From: Candidatus Faecalibacterium gallistercoris
GTDB lineage: Bacteria > Bacillota > Clostridia > Oscillospirales > Ruminococcaceae
Assembly (NCBI GenBank): GCA_019116585.1
Contig: DXBJ01000029.1
Span: 1-64,000 of the forward strand
DNA: 64,000 nucleotides
Reading direction: 5' to 3'
Each line of letters opens with the position of its first letter. The first letter of the stretch is position 1. The notes under the pieces were generated by a model. That model did no database searches. It saw nothing but the letters and a program-made list of their open reading frames with translations, and was not told the origin of the DNA. Both the position numbers and the translations under genes were made by a program. Below, one piece after another: positions 9,197 through 18,010 of the stretch.

Positions 9197-11608
9197 TCAG
9201 AGGACAAGCACGATTTGGTTTTCTGCCTGCAGGGCGTCTGCAGGGATGTAGTTGTCGGGGCAGGGCACGCCGTTGACCGTCAGGCTGCCAAAGCCGGACT
9301 CACGATGGCGCGGGTTCTCCACCCGGATGTGCAGCTTTTTGCCGCGGAAATCTTTCTCCAGGGCAAAGCCGTCCCACTCCGGGGGGATGGCCGGGGCCAG
9401 GCGGAGGCCGTACAGGTCGGGCCGCAGGCCCAGGATGCCCTCCACGCAGCCCACCATTACGGTGGAGGCGGTGCCGGTCAGCCAGTGGACCTGGGAGCGC
9501 CCAAAGTGCTTGCTGGCCGGCCCCTCGGTGAACTGGCCGTAGCAGTAGGGCTCCAGACGGCGGATCTCGGCCCGATCGTTCTGGGCCGCGGGGGCGTTCT
9601 CGGCAAAATAGCCGAAGGCGCGCCGGCCGTGGCCGCAGAGGGCCTCGGCCAGGATCAGCCAGCCCTGGGACTGGGAGAAGATGCCGGCGTTCTCTTTGGT
9701 GCCGGGGTTGTAGATGACGGCCAGCGCGCCGTCAAAGGCGTGGGCGTGGTAGGGCGGGTCCATCAGGACGGCGCCGTAGGCCGTGTTCAGCCGCTGGCTG
9801 ACCCCGTCCATGATGGTCTGCCGCTGGCTGTAGGTGGCCAGGCCGCTGATGACGGCCCAGCTCTGGGGGTTGAGCCAGAAGTTGGCCTCAGGGTCGCCGG
9901 CGGCGCCGATCCGCTCACCGGTCTCGGTGTAGCCGCGGATGAAGCGGTCGCCGTCCCAGCAGAGGGTCTGGATCCGGCTCTCGTATTCGGCCAGCCTGCC
10001 GTCCAGCCACTGGACGTCCGCTTCGGCCCCGCGGTGGCAGGCAAACTGCCGGAGGATCTGCATGGCGTAGTAGAACTGCAGGGCCACAAAGGTGGACTCG
10101 CCGTTGGCGCCCAGCCGCAGGCAGTCGTTCCAGTCGGCGTAGAGGCCGGCGGGCAGGCCGTGGGGGCCCAGGTGGTCCAGCGAGAACTGCACGGCCCGTT
10201 TCAGGTGCTTGTAGACCGTGCCCTCGTCCCGGTTGGCAAAGGGGATCACCTCGTCCAGGAAGGCGGTGTTGCCCGTCTCGGCCACATATTTGTACACGGT
10301 GGGGAACAGCCACAACGCGTCGTCCGCCCGGTAGGCCGGGTGGCCGGTCTCCTGGACATAGGAGAGGTCGTCGGGGGTGTCCTCATGGCCGGGGTCGTGG
10401 GTGAACTTGACCAGGGGCAGCCCGCCGCCGTTGTCCACCTGGGCGGACAGCATGAAGCGGATCTTTTCGCAGGCCATTTCGGGCTCCAGATGGATGATGC
10501 CCTGAATATCCTGCACGGTATCCCGGTAGCCGTAGCCGTTGCGCAGGCCGCAGTAGATGAGGGACGCGGCCCGGGACCACACAAAGGTGATGAAGCAGTT
10601 GTAGGCGTTCCAGGTGTTGAGCATGGTGTTGAAGGCCGGGTCGGGGGTCTGGACCTGCAGATGGCTGAACCGGCCGTACCACTCTGCCTTCAGTTCGTCC
10701 ACTTCCCGGGCGGTCCGGGAGGCGGGGTCGGCGTAGCGCTCCAGGATGGCCGCCGCCTCCGCGGAGGGCTTCATCCCCAGCACGAACGCCACCGTCCTGC
10801 GTTCGCCGGGGGCCAGCTCCACCACACAGGACAAAGCGCCGCAGCTGTTCTCGTTGTAGCTGTCGGTGTTGCCCAAGTCCCCGGCGGCGACGCCGCAGGG
10901 GTCGCCGTAGCTGTGGTAGGGGCCCAGGAACGCCGCCTTGTCCCCGCAGTAGGAGGACACCGGCGCGCCGGCCAGACCGAAGAACCGCTCGGTCACCGTC
11001 TTGTCGTCTACGTCCTCGCCCTGGGGCAGGGCGTCCAGGTTGCCGTGGATCTGCTGGGTGATGCGGTTGCCCTCGAACAGGGTGCGGCTGATGAAGAGGG
11101 AGTATTGCAGGTTGACCTGGTCCTGCTCGTAGTTGCTGTGATTGGTGAACTCGGCGTAACCGGTCAGGGTCAGGCTGCGGGGGCGGTCCGACTCGTTGGC
11201 CACCGTCAGGGCCCAGACCTCATAGGCCTGGCCCCGGGGCACATAGTAGGCGGCCTCCGAGGCGATGCCGGCATAGCTCGCCTTCATTTTGGTGTAGCCC
11301 ATGCCGTGGCGGCACTCGCTCCGGTAGGCGTCCAGAGGCTTTGCCACCGGCTGCCAGGAGGCGGACCAGTAGTCGCCGCTGGCATTGTCCCGCAGATAGA
11401 GGTAGCGGCCGGGCTGGTCGAACTGGTTGAACACATACCGCAGGATCCGGCCGTTGGCGCCGGACCGGGCAAAGCTGTAGCCTCCCGCATGGTTGGAGAT
11501 GATGGCGCCGTACTCCGGCGAGCCCAGATAGTTGACCCAGGGGGCCGGGGTATCGGGGCGATCGATCACGTATTCACGGGCGGCATCGTCAAAGTATCCG
11601 TATCTCAT
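9197..11608 (-). CDS. GH94 family glycoside phosphorylase (cellobiose phosphorylase-like)
   Basis: N-terminus MRYGYFDDAAREYVIDRPDTPAPWVNYLGSPEYGAIISNHAGGYSF and C-terminal HWLTGTASTVMVGCVEGILGLRP typical of cellobiose phosphorylases. Confidence 0.88.
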   Translation of the reverse strand: MRYGYFDDAAREYVIDRPDTPAPWVNYLGSPEYGAIISNHAGGYSFARSGANGRILRYVFNQFDQPGRYLYLRDNASGDYWSASWQPVAKPLDAYRSECRHGMGYTKMKASYAGIASEAAYYVPRGQAYEVWALTVANESDRPRSLTLTGYAEFTNHSNYEQDQVNLQYSLFISRTLFEGNRITQQIHGNLDALPQGEDVDDKTVTERFFGLAGAPVSSYCGDKAAFLGPYHSYGDPCGVAAGDLGNTDSYNENSCGALSCVVELAPGERRTVAFVLGMKPSAEAAAILERYADPASRTAREVDELKAEWYGRFSHLQVQTPDPAFNTMLNTWNAYNCFITFVWSRAASLIYCGLRNGYGYRDTVQDIQGIIHLEPEMACEKIRFMLSAQVDNGGGLPLVKFTHDPGHEDTPDDLSYVQETGHPAYRADDALWLFPTVYKYVAETGNTAFLDEVIPFANRDEGTVYKHLKRAVQFSLDHLGPHGLPAGLYADWNDCLRLGANGESTFVALQFYYAMQILRQFACHRGAEADVQWLDGRLAEYESRIQTLCWDGDRFIRGYTETGERIGAAGDPEANFWLNPQSWAVISGLATYSQRQTIMDGVSQRLNTAYGAVLMDPPYHAHAFDGALAVIYNPGTKENAGIFSQSQGWLILAEALCGHGRRAFGYFAENAPAAQNDRAEIRRLEPYCYGQFTEGPASKHFGRSQVHWLTGTASTVMVGCVEGILGLRPDLYGLRLAPAIPPEWDGFALEKDFRGKKLHIRVENPRHRESGFGSLTVNGVPCPDNYIPADALQAENQIVLVL

Positions 11609-11654
11609 AAATTGCTTCCTTTGTTTGATGTATCTGTTCCCTGCCTGCCTGTTT

Positions 11655-14357
11655 TCAGCAAAGGGTCACGGTGATGCGGTGTTCGGCTGCGGCCGGCAGC
11701 GCTTCCACCATGGCGCGGGGGATCAAGAGGCTGCCCGAGCTGCCTGCACACAGCTCTGCGCCGTCGCACACCGCGGCCCCGATCCGGTAGCTGCCATAGT
11801 CCAGCCTGCCCGGGTTCTGGTAGCAGACCGTCAGCCTGCGCCCGGCAAAGGTGACCTGCACCGCGGCGTGGCCGCCGGCGTCGAACTGCCCGGCGGTCAG
11901 CTTGGGTTCCAGCAGCAGGTCGCCTGCTTCGCCCCGCACCCCAAAGACCTGGGTGATCATGGTCATCATGTACCAGCTGGCCGCGCCGGTAAGGTAGTGG
12001 TACATCCCCCGGCCGTCGGCGCGGAAGTATTCGGGGATGCCGGGATAAATGCGGCTGGTATCGAAATCCAGGGCGGTGTCCGCCAGGGTCTTGAGGGCCT
12101 TCCAGCCCTCCTGCACAAAGCCCCGGCGGTAAAGCGCGTTGGCGTACATCACCGCCATGTGGGAAAAGACCGCCCCGTTTTCCTTTTCGCCGTAGGCAAA
12201 GCCGAACATCCGCCCCAGGTCAAACTTCAGCTCGTGGAAGTCGGTGTTCAGCCGGTAGCCGCCGATCTCCCGGCGGTACAGGTAGCGGTCGGCGCTGGCC
12301 GTGATCTGACGGACCTGGGCGTCGGTGGCCACGCCGCCCATGATGGCAAACACCTGCCCGGTCAGCATCATGCGCACCCCGGTGGGGAAAACGCCTTCCA
12401 CCGCCCGGCCGTGGTCGTCGTAATAGCTGTTGTACCAGCCCAGGCCCTCCCCGGCGTCGATCCACTCGTGGCCCTGCAGCCAGGCAGTCAGCCAGCGGGC
12501 CTTCTGCTCCAGGCTGTCGGCCAGGTCCTCCAGGCGGACCTCCACCCGGCGGCCGCTGATGGTGTGGCGGCAGGCTCCGGCATACTGCTCCAGCAGGCTG
12601 CGCTTGGCCTCCACCTGGTCCAGCACCTCGGGCTGATCGTTCAGCAGGGTCAGGGCTTCTTCCAGGATGGGGGTGCTGCAGGCGCCGGTGGTGCGCTGCA
12701 GCAGCCGGATCATACCCGCCAGCTCCCGCAGGTTGCCGGCGTATGCGCAGGTAAAGGCGACGCTTTCACCGTGGGCAGCGGCCATGTCCAATGCGTCGTT
12801 CCAGTCCGCGCCCCGCAGGCGGTAAACGTTGTGCCGGCCCACCTCATAGAAGGCGGCCAGCTGCTCCACAAGCAGGTGTTCCAGGATGGTGCCCGTATAG
12901 ACCTGCCCGTCGGCTGTGCGCTGCCAGCAGCCCTGGCCGGGCTGGTAGTCGGGGTCGATGCGGGTGCCCCGCATCGCCTGTGCGTCCTTGAAATAGGGGG
13001 CCTGCCGGTCCAGGACAGCCACGTCGCCGGTCTGGTCGATGTACAGCTTGACGGTCATCTGGGGCCACAGGGCGTGGTCCATCCAGACGCGGGCGATGCC
13101 GTTGCGGTCTGCAATGAAATTGCCATCCCCCTCGCCGATGATGGTGGCGTTGGTGCCGTCGATCCGCACGCCGCCAAAGTTCTTTTCGATCATCTGCCCC
13201 ACGCCGGCAGGGTCCATCAAAAGCAGGGACAAGCAGTCCTGCCACAGATCGCGCCAGCCCCGGCCGCCCCGGCCGTAGTCGTGATGGGGCAGGAAGGAGC
13301 AGCCGAACAGCCGCCGCAGAAACGGCTGGAAGCAGACCCATCGCATCAGGCAGTCAAAGTCCCCGTCGCCGGTGGCAAAGCGGACGTTCACCTTTTCCAG
13401 CCAGGCGGCGCGGGTGCGCTCCAGAGCAGCGGCGGCCTTTTCCGGGCTGCCGTACCGCTCCCAGACGGCGCGGATGTCCGTCTCGCTGTCCTCCGCGCCC
13501 AGCACCAGGACGTACTGGACCTGCTGGCCGGGCGCCAAAGTCACCGCCGGGAAGCGGAAGGCTCCCATAGCTTCCCGTCCCTCTGCGGTGCAGCCGGCCG
13601 GCGCGCCGGGCAGCGGCTCAAATACGGCCCGCGGATGCAGGTAGGTGCCGCCCTCCCCCAAAAAGGCTTCCACCGTGGGGAAAAACGCCTCCGGCTGCTG
13701 GCCGCCGGGGCCGCAGCCCCACACGTAATAGATCCGGTGGTTGGGGCGGTGGCCCCGCTCGTCGAAGGACATGGTGGGGCGGACCAGCACGCCGTCCCCG
13801 GTGGTCCAGATGCGGTGCAGCATGGAGGTGACGTTGCGGTGGTCCCGGATGTTGTCCGCGCTGCGTCCGTAGAGGGGAATGGCCGCGGTGGGCGTCACCC
13901 GGCGGGGCTGGTCCGACCGGTTGCGCACCGAGACCAGCAGGATCTCCGCACGGTCGTGCGGGGGGCAGAAGGAGGTGACCGCGGTGTGCAGCCCCATGGC
14001 CTTCCAGCCGCGCTCCAGGGTGTGCCACATCAGGCCGGCGGTCACCGAGCTGTCATCCTGGTCAGGGGTGAAACGGGCGGCTTCCTGCCCGGCCGAAGCG
14101 CCCGCCGCCGAAAAGACCTGGCCTTCCGGCCCGGTCAGCCAGAAGTTGCGCCCCGACCGGTTGTTGTGCAGGTTTTCGGCGCTGACCGGCTCCAGCAGAA
14201 AGCTGTCCTGGTCCAGCTTGGCGTCGCCTCCCAGCGTAGGGGTGACGGAGCTTTTCATCCCGGTTTCCGAGGCCAGCGGAAAGTACAGATAGCTGACATT
14301 TTCGGGCCTGCGGATGGCAAAGCTGCCGTCCCCGTCCACAAAGTGCAGATGGTTCAA
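11655..14357 (-). CDS. GH94-family phosphorylase, divergent paralog (possible laminaribiose/beta-1,3-type)
   Basis: GADWNDALDMAAAHGESV and YHYLTGAASWYMMTMITQVFGVR motifs; likely TTG start at 14357 after AAAGGAGAGGTATCA. Confidence 0.8.
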   Translation of the reverse strand: MNHLHFVDGDGSFAIRRPENVSYLYFPLASETGMKSSVTPTLGGDAKLDQDSFLLEPVSAENLHNNRSGRNFWLTGPEGQVFSAAGASAGQEAARFTPDQDDSSVTAGLMWHTLERGWKAMGLHTAVTSFCPPHDRAEILLVSVRNRSDQPRRVTPTAAIPLYGRSADNIRDHRNVTSMLHRIWTTGDGVLVRPTMSFDERGHRPNHRIYYVWGCGPGGQQPEAFFPTVEAFLGEGGTYLHPRAVFEPLPGAPAGCTAEGREAMGAFRFPAVTLAPGQQVQYVLVLGAEDSETDIRAVWERYGSPEKAAAALERTRAAWLEKVNVRFATGDGDFDCLMRWVCFQPFLRRLFGCSFLPHHDYGRGGRGWRDLWQDCLSLLLMDPAGVGQMIEKNFGGVRIDGTNATIIGEGDGNFIADRNGIARVWMDHALWPQMTVKLYIDQTGDVAVLDRQAPYFKDAQAMRGTRIDPDYQPGQGCWQRTADGQVYTGTILEHLLVEQLAAFYEVGRHNVYRLRGADWNDALDMAAAHGESVAFTCAYAGNLRELAGMIRLLQRTTGACSTPILEEALTLLNDQPEVLDQVEAKRSLLEQYAGACRHTISGRRVEVRLEDLADSLEQKARWLTAWLQGHEWIDAGEGLGWYNSYYDDHGRAVEGVFPTGVRMMLTGQVFAIMGGVATDAQVRQITASADRYLYRREIGGYRLNTDFHELKFDLGRMFGFAYGEKENGAVFSHMAVMYANALYRRGFVQEGWKALKTLADTALDFDTSRIYPGIPEYFRADGRGMYHYLTGAASWYMMTMITQVFGVRGEAGDLLLEPKLTAGQFDAGGHAAVQVTFAGRRLTVCYQNPGRLDYGSYRIGAAVCDGAELCAGSSGSLLIPRAMVEALPAAAEHRITVTLC

Positions 14358-14393
14358 TGATACCTCTCCTTTCCTGTACAATATGCTATCCCT

Positions 14394-14399
14394 ATTATA
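14394..14399 (-). promoter_or_regulatory. Probable -10 element for the GH94 gene(s)
   Basis: TATAAT on the minus strand in the divergent intergenic region. Confidence 0.4.
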
Positions 14400-14540
14400 T
14401 AGAAACGGGGCGCGGCCAAAAATCAAAACCGTGTGCAAAAGTGTCAGAATCATGACGTAATTTATGCTTCTGGCCAAAAGCTTGTCAAGGATTTGATATT
14501 TTTTATGGAATTGTTATATATTCGGCTGGAAAAATTCCGT

Positions 14541-14546
14541 TATAAT
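14541..14546 (+). promoter_or_regulatory. Probable -10 element for the ABC importer operon
   Basis: TATAAT with no good -35, consistent with activator dependence. Confidence 0.45.
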
Positions 14547-14616
14547 ACAAGTACGAGAAGGGCCCCCGGGACGGGAAAAGCCCCCCTACTGCAAGAACAA
14601 AGAGGAGGTACACACT

Positions 14617-16026
14617 ATGAACACAAGCAAAATCAGCCGCCGCTCTTTCCTGAAGGGCGTGGGCGCCGCAGGCGCCACCGGCCTGCTGGCCGCGTGCGGC
14701 GGCGGTGATTCCACGGCCGCGTCCGGTTCTGCGTCGGGCGGCAGCGCCGCGGCAGAGGGCAAGGTCATCAACATCTACAGCTGGAACGACGAGTTCCGCA
14801 CCCGGCTGGAAGCCGTCTACCCCGAAGTGGAGAGCACCTCGGCCGACGGCACCGTCACCACCCTGAAGGACGGCACCGAGATCCACTGGGTCATCAACCC
14901 CAACCAGGACGGCGTCTACCAGCAGAAGCTGGACGAGGCCCTGCTGAACCAGGCCTCCGGCGCCGCCGACGACAAGGTGGACATCTTCCTGTCCGAGACG
15001 GACTACGTTTACAAATACACCGACGCCGCTGCGGACGTGGCCATGCCCCTGACCGACCTGGGCATCGACCCCGACACCGACCTGGCCGACCAGTACTCCT
15101 TTACCAGGGCCACCGCTTCGGACGCCAACGGCGTGCAGCGCGGCTCCACCTGGCAGTGCTGCCCCGGCCTGCTGGTCTACCGCCGGGACATCGCCCTGGA
15201 CACTTTCGGCACCGACGACCCCGCCGCTGTGGGCGAAAAGACCAAGGATTGGGATACCCTGAAGGCCACCGCCGAAGAGCTGAAAGCCAAGGGCTATTTC
15301 ACCTTTGCCTCCTATGCAGACACCTTCCGCCTGTACGGCAACAGCATCAGTGAGCCCTGGGGCGTGGAAGGCGAGGGCACCATCAAGGTCGACCCCCAGA
15401 TCATGAAGTGGATCAGCGACTCGAAAGAGTGGCTGGACGCCGGCTATCTGGACAAGACCGTCAAGGGCCAGTTCAACGACGACTGGAACAAGTCCATGGG
15501 CTCGGCCTCCAAGGTGTTCGCCTTCCTGCTGCCGGCCTGGGGCATCGACTTTACCCTGGCGCCCAACTGGGACGGGGCCGAGGGCTCCTGGGCCGTCACT
15601 ACTCCGCCGCAGGAGTACAACTGGGGCGGCTCCTACATCCACGCCTGCACCGGCACCGATAACATCGAGCACGTGCGGGACATCATCCTGGCCCTGACCG
15701 CCAACAAGGACAACCTGATCAAGATCTCGAAGGACTACCTGGACTTCACCAACACCGTGAGCGGCATGCAGGAAGCTGCCACCGATGACAGCTTTGCCTC
15801 CGCGTTCCTGGGCGGGCAGAACGCCTATGAGTACTTTGCCCCCGTGGCCGAGAACATCAAGATCGCGCCCCTGTCCTCCTACGACCAGGGCTGCGTCGAG
15901 CTGATCCAGAACGCTTTCAGCGACTACTACCAGGGCAACGTGGACTTTGACCGCGCCAAGGAGAACTTCGAGACCTCCATCATGGAGCGCTATCCCGACA
16001 TCACCGCCGTCCAGTGGCCGGACTGA
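14617..16026 (+). CDS. Carbohydrate ABC transporter substrate-binding lipoprotein
   Basis: SRRSFLKG...LLAAC lipobox; extracellular solute-binding fold; followed by two permeases. Confidence 0.9.
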   Translation: MNTSKISRRSFLKGVGAAGATGLLAACGGGDSTAASGSASGGSAAAEGKVINIYSWNDEFRTRLEAVYPEVESTSADGTVTTLKDGTEIHWVINPNQDGVYQQKLDEALLNQASGAADDKVDIFLSETDYVYKYTDAAADVAMPLTDLGIDPDTDLADQYSFTRATASDANGVQRGSTWQCCPGLLVYRRDIALDTFGTDDPAAVGEKTKDWDTLKATAEELKAKGYFTFASYADTFRLYGNSISEPWGVEGEGTIKVDPQIMKWISDSKEWLDAGYLDKTVKGQFNDDWNKSMGSASKVFAFLLPAWGIDFTLAPNWDGAEGSWAVTTPPQEYNWGGSYIHACTGTDNIEHVRDIILALTANKDNLIKISKDYLDFTNTVSGMQEAATDDSFASAFLGGQNAYEYFAPVAENIKIAPLSSYDQGCVELIQNAFSDYYQGNVDFDRAKENFETSIMERYPDITAVQWPD

Positions 16027-16100
16027 GCGCCCTGGCTTGAATGACACAGGCCGGCATTTCTTTCCGGCGCCGGCTTTTCCAGAGAAAGGAACGGTGAGTT

Positions 16101-17057
16101 ATGAAGCAGCCAAAACGCAAGCACCTGAGTTATGCAAAGTGGGGATACATTTTTATCCTCCCGTTCTTTCTGTGCTTTTTCATCTTTTCCATGATCCCGC
16201 TGGTGGACACCATCCGTTACAGCTTTTATGAGTACTACCGCTCGGGCATCAAGGAGATCGGGCCCAACTTCATCGGGCTGGAAAACTACAAGAGCCTTTT
16301 TGAGTCGGACCTGTTCAAGTATGCGGGCAACACCCTGCTGCTGTGGCTGATTGGCTTCATCCCGCAGATCGTCATTGCCCTGCTGCTGGCCAACTGGTTC
16401 ACCGATATGCGCCTGAAGATCCGGGGCAAGCAGTTTTTCAAGGTGGTCATCTACCTGCCCAACCTGATCATGGCGTCGGCGTTCGCCATGCTGTTTTTCG
16501 CCCTGTTCTCCAACAGCGGCCCCATCAACTCGATCCTGATGTCCATGGGGATCACCCAGGAGCCCATCGACTTTATGGGCACGGCCTTCGGCACCCGCAG
16601 CCTGGTGGGCCTGATGAACTTCCTGATGTGGTTCGGCAACACCACCATCATGCTGATGGCGGCGATCATGGGCATCAGCCCTGAGATCTTCGAGGCCGCC
16701 GAGCTGGACGGCTGCACCAGTGTCAACCGCTTTTTCCGCATCACCCTGCCTTTGATCCGGCCGATCCTGGCCTATACCCTGATCACCTCGATCATCGGCG
16801 GCCTGCAGATGTTCGACGTGCCCCAGATCCTGACCAACGGCCAGGGCAGCCCGGACCGCACCTCGATGACCCTGATCATGTTCCTGAACAATCACCTCAA
16901 GAGCCGCAACTACGGCATGGCCGGCGCGCTCTCGGTGTTCCTGTTCGTGGTCAGCGGCATCCTGTGCTTCGTCGTCTACCGGATGACCAACGGCAAGGAT
17001 GACACCGCGGTCAAGCCCGCCCACGGGGCGAAAAAGAAAGGAGGCGCGGAGGTATGA
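16101..17057 (+). CDS. Sugar ABC transporter permease (MalF/UgpA type)
   Basis: 6 TM; EAA-like loop EAAELDGCTSVNRFFRITLPLIRP. Confidence 0.92.
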   Translation: MKQPKRKHLSYAKWGYIFILPFFLCFFIFSMIPLVDTIRYSFYEYYRSGIKEIGPNFIGLENYKSLFESDLFKYAGNTLLLWLIGFIPQIVIALLLANWFTDMRLKIRGKQFFKVVIYLPNLIMASAFAMLFFALFSNSGPINSILMSMGITQEPIDFMGTAFGTRSLVGLMNFLMWFGNTTIMLMAAIMGISPEIFEAAELDGCTSVNRFFRITLPLIRPILAYTLITSIIGGLQMFDVPQILTNGQGSPDRTSMTLIMFLNNHLKSRNYGMAGALSVFLFVVSGILCFVVYRMTNGKDDTAVKPAHGAKKKGGAEV

Positions 17058-17899
17058 AAAACAGACGCGTCAAAATGGGCGAGACGGTCCTTGCCTATGT
17101 CGTGCTGGCGATCCTGTCGTTTTTGTGCCTGTTCTTCTTTTACATCCTGATCATCAACTCCACCCGGTCCCACGCCGACCTGCAGAAGGGTTTTTCCTGG
17201 CTGCCGGGCAACTACTTCTTTGAAAACCTGAAAAACGTGGCCAACGACGGCAGCTTCCCCATGTTCAAGGGCATTGTCAACAGCCTGATCGTGTCCGCGT
17301 CCTCGGCGGCGCTGTGCACTTACTTTTCGGCGCTGACGGCCTATGGGCTGTATGCCTACAATTTCCGGCTGAAAAAGTTCGCCTTCACCTTCATCATGGC
17401 CATCCTGGTCATGCCCACCCAGGTCACCGCCATGGGCTTTCTGCGGCTGATCACCAACATGGGCCTGTACGACACCCTGTGGCCCCTCATCATCCCGTCC
17501 ATCGCGTCCCCCGCGGTCTTTTACTTCATGTACAGCTACCTGAAGTCCTCGCTGCCGCTGTCCCTGGTGGAGGCCGCGCGCATCGACGGCTCGGGCGAGT
17601 TCCACACCTTCAACCGGATCGTGCTGCCCATCATGAAGCCCGCCATCGCGGTGCAGGCCATCTTCAGCTTTGTGGGGTCGTGGAACAACTACTTCGTCCC
17701 CGCCCTGATCATCCAGTCCAAGGACAAGATGACGGTGCCTATCCTGATCGCTACCCTGCGCGGCGCGGATTACATGAACTTTGACATGGGCAAGATCTAC
17801 ATGATGATCATGGTGGCCATCGTGCCGATCATCGTGGTCTATCTCTTCCTTTCCAAGTACATCATTGCCGGCATCACGCTGGGCGGTGTAAAGGAATAA
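17054..17899 (+). CDS. Sugar ABC transporter permease (MalG/UgpE type)
   Basis: 6 TM; EAA loop EAARIDGSGEFHTFNRIVLPIMKPA. Confidence 0.92.
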   Translation: MKNRRVKMGETVLAYVVLAILSFLCLFFFYILIINSTRSHADLQKGFSWLPGNYFFENLKNVANDGSFPMFKGIVNSLIVSASSAALCTYFSALTAYGLYAYNFRLKKFAFTFIMAILVMPTQVTAMGFLRLITNMGLYDTLWPLIIPSIASPAVFYFMYSYLKSSLPLSLVEAARIDGSGEFHTFNRIVLPIMKPAIAVQAIFSFVGSWNNYFVPALIIQSKDKMTVPILIATLRGADYMNFDMGKIYMMIMVAIVPIIVVYLFLSKYIIAGITLGGVKE

Positions 17900-17942
17900 G
17901 CTTTCTCCAATTTCTCCTTCTTCTTCAACACACACGTCTGGG

Positions 17943-17978
17943 AAAAGCCGCCATGGTCCACAGCTATGGCGGCTTTTC
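17943..17978 (+). terminator. Rho-independent terminator
   Basis: AAAAGCCGCCAT...ATGGCGGCTTTT. Confidence 0.75.
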
Positions 17979-18010
17979 TCCACGGCTGCCATTTTATACG
18001 GAGGTCACTT

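Noticed and set aside
9032-14360. Long plus-strand ORFs (880 and 942 aa) antisense to the GH94 genes
   Set aside because: Shadow ORFs; real GH94 motifs are on the minus strand.
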